From a virus, in the IMG/VR virus record IMGVR_UViG_3300008119_000003, positions 56,321 through 120,320 of that record: a DNA stretch of 64,000 nt; one strand, given 5' to 3'. Made by a program: the position numbers and the translations under genes. Shown here piece by piece: positions 51,001 to 58,935 of this stretch. Position 1 is the first letter of the stretch, and every line of letters begins with the position of its first letter. Under the pieces are notes generated by a model, which made no database searches, was not told the DNA's origin, and was given only the letters and a program-made list of their open reading frames with translations.

Positions 51001-51951
51001 ACAAGTAAGTTTTTTGGAAAACCTTTTATGCTTCACGGTAATCTAGATTATACATCAGCAGATTATACTAATGATTTATTAAAAACACTTCAAGCGGAAC
51101 TGCAGGAAATTGCCCCTTTTGGTTCAGCCTCTCCATCAATTGGACGTGACTATAGAAAAGCTCTTGACTTAGAACAAAAGATAGAGTTATTAAAAAGTGG
51201 TCAATACCCTAAGTATAAAAAAGGAGGTAAGTTACCTAAAGCACAGGACGGAACCTTTGACTACTATAATGCAGCAGCAAAACTTAATACTGAGAAAAAC
51301 AGAATAGCTGGTATGAGAAATCAGATTATTCCTATTGCTATTAGTCACGATGCTACTTCAGATAATAGACCTTTTCATGTACGCCTTCCTGAAGGTCAAC
51401 CCTATTGTACAACAAGAGCATGTGAAGCAGAACGTGAAGCGGGTTTTCCTATAAAACAAGTAGCCTCAGGGTATAAACTTATGAATGAGGCAACTCCGGA
51501 AAATGGATGGTATCCTACATCATATGATAAGTTACTTCCTGGAGATATGGCACAGGTTGTAAGAAATAGCGGATTTGGTCATACAATGTTATCTACAGGT
51601 AATGTGTCTAATATGCCAGAGGGTTGGAGAGGAGATGCTGATCCAAACCAGAAAGGATTTTATTGGGATAACGGATCAGGCCAGGACTTTCAATTTGCTA
51701 GTCCTAAGTCGGAAAATCAATTAGCTGGGTGGATGAATAATGTAAAGAGGATGAACTACTATACCTATAAAGGTAATCTTCCTCAGTATGAAAAAGAATA
51801 TCAGCAAGCTATACAAAACTACTTGCATGATACTTCAGAAGGGGATAATGGACCTATGGTACCTATTGATGCAATACCTTATAAAAAACAGGGTGGTGCT
51901 GTAAAGAGAGTAAAGATAAACGGCTTACCTAAGAATTGGAAAAGCCAGTAA
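45091..51951 (+). CDS. giant multidomain virion cargo protein, 2286 aa
   Basis: Domains in order: LPKAQNG boundary (87-93); papain-like NlpC/CHAP-type domain with C196/C201 and H256/H257 (DIVQF...GPHHGALVV); lysozyme-like domain with LYGQESGFGT (E470) and YSRGLTQV (515-522); boundary GGPLYKAQDG (655-664); SGWG mini-module (665-704); ART-like segment TTYRG (R1190) and FTGDKDVALSYA (1212-1223); boundaries LPKAQNG (1391) and LPKAENG (1413); second SGWG module (1420-1462); a Gly/Ala hydrophobic stretch (about 1544-1590); boundary GGKLPKAQDG (2045-2054); second papain-like domain with C2106/C2111 and H2164. It is likely ejected to breach the host envelope. Confidence 0.8.
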   Translation: MAKVSTKGYKKNSKDKAEPSLRIPSSIITMKEDDGTPLKKGPILGIDNLGNQQMMLPGMDYQFPGNYVDEIPMAKRGGTKKVKIDSLPKAQNGEEVTPEYSFVPPDADRYGMNKFILKGDDTQYVDPALFQQVQDLQNRINPLAQSSSSSRKEYERRVLEAINRVEPQNYDVTTSGYIPESVRQSEDVRRNGLNGCISGVCYTLNEAGEPVRYYSNSMFQDAIKAGTEKDWELDFDTKNISGGDIVQFTGEREGPHHGALVVPNSVVNNEDGTITFEAFMNSGTGPMYRKTYTLDPKEDRVDNFSNETIQLIKRKSPSDLDNLVAQRDQLKNQIEAADPSAFKKGRARRWNTYMPGAFTEVGVDYSRFDGLDPERLVAGSMMQNLKLEDAARLLRQSTISTPKPIDGINIKFDSKYDIDYDALRKTGGFENILNQINDPEFKMNFMKDMNITNREYNALVLNSFGLYGQESGFGTKTGGIEETDVARKADSVAEDIWSRVTGKGAFRRDVDEDYSRGLTQVKLRNIKGQDRRQYGIDKESVEDDPTKAFTAAMIVNAQNLPELRKLADKGETDALNMSNYLDFIPYMYNQPNRLRRGDRKTIERALAEGEDPAQALVIDPNSPMANNEYVKNVRTYSDLLKFMPLAIDTVPKKFGGPLYKAQDGFNFSFDPSKSFAENTELNKRAQIMGWNSVAEYEKSGWGQNEVALKQRALINNPQVQQMAKTAAEMNPELANVQARQDQLYANKTSNTQKAVNQAYYTLSNPLDALGQYSKYGYIPQGNVGNYGYKDDSAGPVSLANTTFNPFAWGNAAYRFANEVGNADSWTTGRGAVNMTTDFLEALPLFSEASKAAEPALKYMGEGLNTAAKYPGQLYNNVATGNSFIPYAWKSPAVGLSQEKSAEMFKGLLNSGKLTPAENALIIEYQSNSRPFTGRSTVGANVLNTEKRAALNDIIKKYNLDVNSDAILTRRFNFDRGTLGTGIENGRMNFGDRPTSFSAGVGTEGYSGAPDRLVIPNRYVKNMGNNLLANPYGKVSDETLSFLEGSAKDFALNAPSLNEAIIGERELIGTGLDFKQIGKVKNDIGGFDYVVKPKNIKGGTNINSGDKTFKSEIDWAKWNPETPNHPELINEYNAIEQNTKMSGDWLKRIDGKKWKPSAEAKKMGLVEQEYIMQSSDRFKKAYPEGFETTYRGQNTGTEVMGGGDRGYDPRIVFTGDKDVALSYAQTPFNGKKHSGELFMPGISDPSQPAFYKLMYPKTSKSKTLTARNGDWRFIKDAEIAKAVNPHFTNTLSTDDLTKYLSKSDLDLININGVNDYMVGSDLRDFAKNFITTGKIFPNTKIINQSPGRYLKSVIGNNGMFDMNNPNIYKTLLPPALLIGAGAISQQKDGGELPKAQNGRDISVPDLRRVKIQLLPKAENGSNFKPSYDWRKSPAENAELNRRAQVMGWNSVADYEASGWGQNGYVKVPEVIRQQRIDKGIPADQIPEYEKIEEKKISPELKSIIDKQEARSTADKNKAAKEKYDRDIKNFRPAPVNDPAGLPSVPIIEAALMAPVALGEAGLAGLGELAFGAAEASPLIQSAIAGGRGLLNAAPSSVPWLNAGNALTYGFGVHGANAIRTGEVAKPWIHANATGNPMDYGNAFAENLMTALEVAPFVGPTVKGTSKIVQSTASTFADNYKIRAELAKIQNEGLQAGLNDFEIAYRQLNQVGITSNQRKGYVPGVSEFFHKYITPFGYTGANESKLAQSYKNIKAGGWEEAYRRGIGPKPNTTSQAMLDYWYNKHAKLNTRDDAWRMYLGMPQKHGTFSLADTAPVMHPAYKPGSLAGMDIYNIPKNVVFETKPVDLFNSNKRKVDGFSEVTRRMGSIPEEGMGPLDKPIFLDRDMVVMGGYNKVLTKDGLQYNDIWDLDPTINFETLVPGRVKKMMPGKWKEKLFYKDVPISSAAYHPSHTSSGYINQPMQVTVPRQVTIPTSKFFGKPFMLHGNLDYTSADYTNDLLKTLQAELQEIAPFGSASPSIGRDYRKALDLEQKIELLKSGQYPKYKKGGKLPKAQDGTFDYYNAAAKLNTEKNRIAGMRNQIIPIAISHDATSDNRPFHVRLPEGQPYCTTRACEAEREAGFPIKQVASGYKLMNEATPENGWYPTSYDKLLPGDMAQVVRNSGFGHTMLSTGNVSNMPEGWRGDADPNQKGFYWDNGSGQDFQFASPKSENQLAGWMNNVKRMNYYTYKGNLPQYEKEYQQAIQNYLHDTSEGDNGPMVPIDAIPYKKQGGAVKRVKINGLPKNWKSQ

Positions 51952-51992
51952 AAATCAGTATCTTATAACTATAATGCTTATCTTAGCACATT

Positions 51993-54900
51993 ATGAATAA
52001 AATGATCAATCGATATAAGTCTAAGGAAGGGGGTACAATGATACCTATGCGTTTCCAAACAGGCGGAAGTAATTTATTCTTAACCATGCCTAACGGAGGG
52101 AACGTTGGCCCTATGGGGTCATCTCCTATGGGACTTCCTGAATACAGAACGGGAGCAAACTACGGTTATCCGTTTATGCAAGAAGGCGGCGGCGCAGATA
52201 TGGACGGCGATGATCAAAGCTTTTACAGCGGCCGTATGAATACTTTTATTCAAAAGATTCGTGATGCTGCTGAGAAAAATCTTGAGACTGCTATTATGGA
52301 GCAAGACCAACAACAGCCTATGGCAGCATATGGTATGAGTATGGGTAGCGATCCTATGAATTCATATGATCCGGGAAACTTAGGGATATTTGCTAAGACT
52401 GCTGACTTCATGAAGAATGCGGGTCAAGGAGCTCTATCTGGTTATATACAGCGCATGGGAGCTTTGGGTCCTAATGACTATTACTATAAGGAGAAAAACA
52501 TCTATAAAGATAAAAGTAAGGGAGCACCATTAGGTACACAAACTTTTACCGATGCTGATGGCAATCAATCTAGTATCTCTCCAGAAGAAGCTTACAATAG
52601 AGCTAACTATGCTTTATATACTAAAAAACATGGAGGAGGATTATTAAGAGCTAAGGATGGTTTAACAGGTGTGTTTGCAGGAGTTATGGATCCAGAGTTA
52701 TACAGAAGAGCTTTGGAGATGGGTCATGAGAGCATAGAAGATTATCAAAAGTCTGGCTGGGGATATGGAAAGAAACATCCACAGTATAAAGCACCTAGCT
52801 ATCCAAGTCGTGTACGTATTAATGATCCACGTACTATTAACGCTACATCAGGTAATCCTATTAACCCGAATGTAGATTTAAAAAGTGGAGATTACCATAC
52901 TGGCGTAATCGGAGATATTGCAAGAGCTGCTAGAGAGTACGGTGTTGATCCTCAGGAGTTAATAGCAATGGGTCTTCAGGAAACAAACTTAGGAAAGACT
53001 GATCCAAACTATGGTCATGTTTTAAATTATCAGGATCCTGCAAATAGAGGTGCTGCTTATGATATGGCTTTTGCTAAAACACAAAAAAATAAACTTGCTG
53101 ATGAAAAAGGATATTCAAATGACGAGGTCCGTAGAATTCAAACTTATAATGGGTTAGGTACAGTATATCCTTGGACAGAATTAGACTACCACGGATTTCC
53201 CATGAAAAGTATTTATGGAGTACCTTTAACTAATGCTGGAATCAACATGGTTGAAAATCCACTTTACGGAAAACGTATCATGGATTTACGAGACAATGTT
53301 TTAAAGAATCCTAAGAATGCTGAGTACAATCAATTTTTAGATAAGTACAATAGAGACTTGGCTAACGAAGAAGCTGTTTCCCAACAGCAACTAGGTATGT
53401 ATGATATATTTAATACATTCGGTCCTCAATATGGTAACCAGTTTAGAGATATGCTACAGGGTGCTTATAATGATTCTATTAATAATTCATTAAATTCTGA
53501 ATACATATACCCTGATGGAGATTTAAACCTAGGATACTCTGTACCTAATTTAGATAATACAAGACAAAGAAATGCTTTAGATAGATTTAATCAAGGTATA
53601 GGATATGAGCAAATCCCTTATAGAAACGGGGGAGCCCTAAAAAAGTTTACTGGGGATGAAGATGGCAGTACTACAGGAGATAACTATTGGAGCGCTGATG
53701 AAAAAGCATATTTAGATGCTCTACCTAAAGCCCAACGCGATGCTATTATATCTAAAGGAGATAAAGGACGAGAAGCTTACACAGCTTACAGAACAGCTAA
53801 TGATAAACCTAAAGCATCGCAACAATCTACTACGGCTAATAACACAGGTAATAATACAGCTAATAATACGACAACACAACAAAAAACTGTTACAAATGGA
53901 CCTGAAGTAATAGGTGGGAACGGAGATCCAAATATGCTTTATAATGGTCATAACTCAAGTAATGAGAATACAACAGTAATTAACGGAGTACGATATGCTG
54001 TAGATCCTGTCACAAGGGAGGTTCTAGGATATAATCCCCAATCTTCAGCAAGAACTCAGAATTATGACAATTACAATCCTTATGGTGCATATAATCCATA
54101 TGGTGAATATGGAAGAATGAGAGGTAGAAACTTAGGAGTCATATCTAAAAATAGACTTACTCCAGAGTTTAGAGAAAACATGTTAGCTGGTAGCTACGAT
54201 AATCCGCAACTACTTGGGGTATCAGAGATTAAAACTCGTAGGGCTATGGATCCTGGTAACAGAGTTAAGTCTATTACTTACAGCTATGGTCAACCGATAC
54301 CAGGAGGACGTACAACTATAAATAAATCTCAGCCAAATAGTTCTACACAGACTAACAGCGGTTCTAGTAGTACTACGCCTGGAAATGCTAATAATCCTAC
54401 GCCTGGAAGTTCTAGTAGTACTACGCCTAATACTTCGGTTAATCCATCAGTTAGTACGCTTACGCCAGAACAAAAAATACAGCAGGCTATGGACTTTACA
54501 TTCCGTCCAGGTCAAGGTCCTTATAGTACTCCAATAGATTTTCCAGGACTAGAAAAACCAAAAGTAGGACCTTGGGCAGATTACGGTGATGATCAACCTG
54601 TTCCTAATGTACCAGGGGCTATACCTAATGTTCCTACAGTAACAAATAATAATACTGGTTACACTCCTCCAGCTTTTGATATGAATAGATCTTTTGGTCA
54701 GATATCTAATAATGAGCTGAACTATTTTAGTACAGAGGGGGACATGAGTAATCCAGATTGGAGATCTCAAAGAATAGATAATTACGGATCAACACAATAC
54801 GGTAGTGCTAAACAGGTTGGAGATAAATGGAATAATATTAAAGGTAAACCTGTTAATGATGATAATGATATTGGTAGGAAAGGATTAACTAAGGATCAAG

Positions 54901-55967
54901 TTGCTAAAGAGTACGATAAAGTACCAGCACCATTAAAAGATATTGCTATGGACCATTTGTTTAATGCAAGTTCTGATCCTAGAATATTTACATTAGCTGC
55001 TGCAGGAGCTATTGAAATGAACGATAGTTTAATGTATAAAGATAATCCTAAACTACTTGAGGATGCATGGGCTAAGAATATTGATCTTATAAACCAGCAA
55101 TATAAAGATGATCCGCAAGCATTTACATCTGCTGTAAATGACTATAGAAAAATTATCTATAGAAAGTCAAGACAAAAAGGTAAAGATCAATATGGTAACG
55201 ATATAGATACAAAAAGTACTACTGGTCAGCCAGGTCTTCAATATAATGCATGGGAGGGAAGAACAAGTAATACAGGAGACTATCTAGATCGTACTTACTT
55301 TAATCCAGCTAATGGTTATACAGCTCCACAATACTTTAAGAAACATGGCGGAGCATTAAATAAGTTTATTAGAAGGTACGATGATGGTGGACCACTTAGC
55401 GTAAGAGATATGTCTGTCGCAGATATGCCTACGACTGATGAGATTAGTATGGACGAAATTAATCAGATACTTGGTGAAGATGCATTCAAGCCTTTTGAAA
55501 TGACAGATGCCGATAGAATCAGAGCTGTTGATAAAGGTACTGAATATGAGCAGTTAGAACCAGGAGATCTTGAAGGAATAGCTCCAGCATTCGATGTAAC
55601 AACAAAAAGAAAAAAGAAGCGTATCGGTAATCCAGAAAAAGATCTTGCCGCTATTAATCTTGCTACTAAATTTTTTAAGGGTAGGGACGCAGCATATGCT
55701 GAAACGGAATTACGTAATCGTAGCCAAGCATCTCAAGTATTTAATCCTATAAGAAGTACGGAAGGAAACTACGACATCTTATCTGGGGATTTCCGCAGAG
55801 GCAAAAGAGCAGCTGATGGTAATGATGCATTCCATTCCGGATTCGGTACTTATGCTCAAATGGGAGGTAACATGCTACAGAATTTAAAAGAAGGAGATGA
55901 AGTATATTTGACAGAGGATCAAATAAACGATATTTTAAAAAGAGGTGGTAAACTTTCATATCTATAA
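51993..55967 (+). CDS. second giant cargo protein with lytic transglycosylase-like domain, 1324 aa
   Basis: Boundary motif KKHGGGLLRAKDG (211-223) is followed by the SGWG mini-module (ELYRRALEMGHESIEDYQK, about 224-261). A lysozyme/SLT-like domain follows (REYGVDPQELIAMGLQETNL, E330 likely catalytic, then QTYNGLG). More boundary motifs occur at about 545 (GGALKKFTGDEDG), 1116 (KHGGALNKFIRRYDDGG) and the very end (KRGGKLSYL). The middle (620-850) is Asn/Thr/Ser-rich and disordered. It is likely packaged with the 45091 protein. Confidence 0.8.
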   Translation: MNKMINRYKSKEGGTMIPMRFQTGGSNLFLTMPNGGNVGPMGSSPMGLPEYRTGANYGYPFMQEGGGADMDGDDQSFYSGRMNTFIQKIRDAAEKNLETAIMEQDQQQPMAAYGMSMGSDPMNSYDPGNLGIFAKTADFMKNAGQGALSGYIQRMGALGPNDYYYKEKNIYKDKSKGAPLGTQTFTDADGNQSSISPEEAYNRANYALYTKKHGGGLLRAKDGLTGVFAGVMDPELYRRALEMGHESIEDYQKSGWGYGKKHPQYKAPSYPSRVRINDPRTINATSGNPINPNVDLKSGDYHTGVIGDIARAAREYGVDPQELIAMGLQETNLGKTDPNYGHVLNYQDPANRGAAYDMAFAKTQKNKLADEKGYSNDEVRRIQTYNGLGTVYPWTELDYHGFPMKSIYGVPLTNAGINMVENPLYGKRIMDLRDNVLKNPKNAEYNQFLDKYNRDLANEEAVSQQQLGMYDIFNTFGPQYGNQFRDMLQGAYNDSINNSLNSEYIYPDGDLNLGYSVPNLDNTRQRNALDRFNQGIGYEQIPYRNGGALKKFTGDEDGSTTGDNYWSADEKAYLDALPKAQRDAIISKGDKGREAYTAYRTANDKPKASQQSTTANNTGNNTANNTTTQQKTVTNGPEVIGGNGDPNMLYNGHNSSNENTTVINGVRYAVDPVTREVLGYNPQSSARTQNYDNYNPYGAYNPYGEYGRMRGRNLGVISKNRLTPEFRENMLAGSYDNPQLLGVSEIKTRRAMDPGNRVKSITYSYGQPIPGGRTTINKSQPNSSTQTNSGSSSTTPGNANNPTPGSSSSTTPNTSVNPSVSTLTPEQKIQQAMDFTFRPGQGPYSTPIDFPGLEKPKVGPWADYGDDQPVPNVPGAIPNVPTVTNNNTGYTPPAFDMNRSFGQISNNELNYFSTEGDMSNPDWRSQRIDNYGSTQYGSAKQVGDKWNNIKGKPVNDDNDIGRKGLTKDQVAKEYDKVPAPLKDIAMDHLFNASSDPRIFTLAAAGAIEMNDSLMYKDNPKLLEDAWAKNIDLINQQYKDDPQAFTSAVNDYRKIIYRKSRQKGKDQYGNDIDTKSTTGQPGLQYNAWEGRTSNTGDYLDRTYFNPANGYTAPQYFKKHGGALNKFIRRYDDGGPLSVRDMSVADMPTTDEISMDEINQILGEDAFKPFEMTDADRIRAVDKGTEYEQLEPGDLEGIAPAFDVTTKRKKKRIGNPEKDLAAINLATKFFKGRDAAYAETELRNRSQASQVFNPIRSTEGNYDILSGDFRRGKRAADGNDAFHSGFGTYAQMGGNMLQNLKEGDEVYLTEDQINDILKRGGKLSYL

Positions 55968-55969
55968 AT

Positions 55970-58873
55970 ATGTACGGTAACAATAATAACATTAGAACGG
56001 GGAATCAAATAGCCCCGTCATATATTCCAAACACGCTTGGTAAAAAACCACTTAAAGTTCGTGATTCGTTAAGTGCTGTACCAAGAGAGGTTGCTAACCT
56101 AGAAGCAGAGGGAGGAGAAACAGTTCTTATTCCTAATAAACAGGGTGGGCCTGCTCATTACCATATTAAAGGTAAACGTCACTTCGAAGGAGGCGTAGCT
56201 TTAGCTGTTCCTGCTGAGTCTTTTATTTTCAGTGATACTAAATCAATGAGAATTAAAGACCCTGTGTTATTAGCAGAGTTTGGATTAGCAGAAAGAAAAG
56301 GAGGATATACCCCAGCAGAGATTGCAAAGAAGTACGACTTAAATACTTACCGTAAGATTTTAGCGGACCCTAATTCGGATGCGTTACAAGTTAATACAGC
56401 AGAGATGGTGATTGCTAACTATAACGTTAAGTTAGGTAAGTTAGCTATGATTCAAGAATCAATGAAAGGATTTCCGGGAGGAATAGCTACAGCATCAATG
56501 CCTTACATGGCTAAATATAATCTGGAGCCTGATATGTTTTTACCACGGGATATGAATCCACAACCTGAAGGAGCTCCTCAAGCCGGACAAGAAGAAATGA
56601 TGGAAATGCAACAAGGAGCTATGGAAAACCAACAAGCAGAAATGATGCCGCCACAAATGCCTATGGGTAAACACGGAGGACAGTTGAGCCATCTAAGACA
56701 ATATGCACCCGGTGGAACAACAGGAGAACTTGATCCTAATCAAATTGCATATAGTCCTAGAATGCAAAGAAAAATGCAACGTAGAGCTCGAAGAAATGCT
56801 GAACGCGAATATTACAACAGATACTATTCACAGCTATTAGAGCAAATACGAAACGAGCCTGAATACCCTGTATATGATAAAGCTCCTAGACCAGACGCAA
56901 GTACTGGTATATATCTTCGTAAAGACGCAAATGGTAATACTTACTATGAAGACGGTAGAGGTGTTCGTATAGATAACCTTACAACTATGTCAAGTAATAG
57001 TAATCCTGACAATTACGTATTGCAAGAAGGAGAAAAGATTGTAACTAAAAACGGTAAGCGATATATTGTAAAGAAAGTTACTAAACCTGCCGTAGCTGAT
57101 GGAACAAAGATTAAATCTAAAACTGATGCAACGGCAAAAGGAGATATCTATGAAGAAGGTGGTAAGTATTACCAAGTTCAAGAGTACGATGTAACTAAAC
57201 CTATTGCTTCAACTAAGTCTGGTAAAACTAACTATACAGGAAACCTTGATGAGGATAAAGTAAAAGCTAAGGCAATTCTTGAAAAATTACAGAAAGAAGG
57301 TGGGGCTGAATATCATAAAAGCACCTGGAAAATAGGTAATGATACCTATAAACCAGGGTGGCATATTAAAGAGGATGCTCGCAACAAAATGACTACTGCT
57401 GAAAAAGAATTTCTAACTAAATTTTTGTCTTATGGTGCAGAAGATAATGTATTAGGTGTACCTGGGGAACAGGAATACCAAGTTGCTTTACAGTCTTCTG
57501 GAAATACAGGTTTCTTTGGTTATACCGATCCTAAGTTTTACGAGTACCGTTTCTGGAAAGCTCGTAATCCAAATGGTACTACAGAAGAATGGGAAGCACT
57601 TCCAGAAACAGCTGAAGGGGATGCACCTAGTAAAACAAAGAATAGAAAGAACATGTTCTACTCTTTGGGTATGGATATAGAGGATCCACATATTAAAGCT
57701 AATATTAGTAATCCAGATAAACTATATGATCCAGCCTTTGTTAAAGGCAACAAGAGGGTTAAGACAGCCAGAGAGATTAAGGACAAAGATGGTAACATTG
57801 TAAGCAATCTTAACTATGTGGACGCCGTAGAAAATTTCTTTAATCCTGGTGAATTCCGCCCAGGATTAAGCGATGATAAAAAGTTAGGATTAGAGCATGC
57901 CGATGCATTTACATTTGATAGAAAAGTAAATCCTCTTGAGCCTACTGTAGAAGAAACAGAAAGACTTCTAGACGAGGATATAAAAAAATACTCGCCTACA
58001 TATCAGAAAGGACGACCTACTCCTGACTTTATACAGGATCGCATCTTAGAAGGTAATGCTATGAGAAATATGTATAATATCAATAGATATTATCCATCTC
58101 TTCAGTCATATGAGCCGATGCTGCCTGAGCCTGTTCCTTATAACCCTGAACAAGAAATTCAAGCCAACAACGCTTTACTTACAGAAGCATCCGATGCTTT
58201 TAGAGGTACATCTGGATCTTCACAAGCATTAGGAGCTAAGATTGCGGGAGCGTCAGGAAGTTTAGCGGATAATGTTGCTAAGATCATGGGACGATATAAT
58301 AATCTTAATGTTGGTACAGCTAATGAGTTTGCTTATAAGCAATCCGATATTATGAACGATGCTCAGAAGTTTAATGCTGGTCAAATGATGGCTTATGTAG
58401 ATAAAGTTAATACTACTAACCAAAACTACGATAATGCTAAACGTGAAGCTCGTGATGCATATGCTCAAGCTGAAGCTAATAGAATTACTAACAGAGCTAA
58501 AGCACAAGTACTTAATACAATGTATCCTGAGTATGGAATCAATCCAGCAGCAGGTGGAGAACTATTCTTTGCTCCAAGTAGAGAAATAGTAGCTAACGAG
58601 AATGCAATGCTTGCTCATAACGATGCTCAACAATTTGCTGAATTCCTAAGAGAGAATCCTGACTTAGCACAAAACTATGCTGGAGCCTTAGCAAACGTTT
58701 GGACAAAAGGTAAAAGTACTGCAGGTATGGGAAATCCTATGGATGCTGCTTTCTATAATGCTTATAGTGGAATGATGCCAGGTATGGCGGAAACACCTCC
58801 TGGAAACAATCCTAACTACTACATGGAAGAAGGAGGGAGTATTCCTTTTAACTACATAGTTGGTTTACTATAA
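55970..58873 (+). CDS. conserved crAss-like cargo protein, 967 aa
   Basis: The N-terminal domain DSLSAVPREVANLEAEGGET, GGPAHYHIKGKRHFEGGVAL and PAESFIFSDT is a strongly conserved signature of this family in crAss-like phages. Met/Gln/Pro-rich low-complexity sequence (190-235) leads to KHGGQLSHLRQYAPGG (about 234). The rest is charged and helical, with an alanine-rich helix near the end (NAKREARDAYAQAEANRITN) and a final GGSIPFNYIVGLL. Biochemical function unknown. Confidence 0.8.
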   Translation: MYGNNNNIRTGNQIAPSYIPNTLGKKPLKVRDSLSAVPREVANLEAEGGETVLIPNKQGGPAHYHIKGKRHFEGGVALAVPAESFIFSDTKSMRIKDPVLLAEFGLAERKGGYTPAEIAKKYDLNTYRKILADPNSDALQVNTAEMVIANYNVKLGKLAMIQESMKGFPGGIATASMPYMAKYNLEPDMFLPRDMNPQPEGAPQAGQEEMMEMQQGAMENQQAEMMPPQMPMGKHGGQLSHLRQYAPGGTTGELDPNQIAYSPRMQRKMQRRARRNAEREYYNRYYSQLLEQIRNEPEYPVYDKAPRPDASTGIYLRKDANGNTYYEDGRGVRIDNLTTMSSNSNPDNYVLQEGEKIVTKNGKRYIVKKVTKPAVADGTKIKSKTDATAKGDIYEEGGKYYQVQEYDVTKPIASTKSGKTNYTGNLDEDKVKAKAILEKLQKEGGAEYHKSTWKIGNDTYKPGWHIKEDARNKMTTAEKEFLTKFLSYGAEDNVLGVPGEQEYQVALQSSGNTGFFGYTDPKFYEYRFWKARNPNGTTEEWEALPETAEGDAPSKTKNRKNMFYSLGMDIEDPHIKANISNPDKLYDPAFVKGNKRVKTAREIKDKDGNIVSNLNYVDAVENFFNPGEFRPGLSDDKKLGLEHADAFTFDRKVNPLEPTVEETERLLDEDIKKYSPTYQKGRPTPDFIQDRILEGNAMRNMYNINRYYPSLQSYEPMLPEPVPYNPEQEIQANNALLTEASDAFRGTSGSSQALGAKIAGASGSLADNVAKIMGRYNNLNVGTANEFAYKQSDIMNDAQKFNAGQMMAYVDKVNTTNQNYDNAKREARDAYAQAEANRITNRAKAQVLNTMYPEYGINPAAGGELFFAPSREIVANENAMLAHNDAQQFAEFLRENPDLAQNYAGALANVWTKGKSTAGMGNPMDAAFYNAYSGMMPGMAETPPGNNPNYYMEEGGSIPFNYIVGLL

Positions 58874-58935
58874 TAAATTTAAACTTAAAAGGTTTATTAA
58901 ACTTTAAAGATTTTTTCGTATTTTTACAATAAGAT

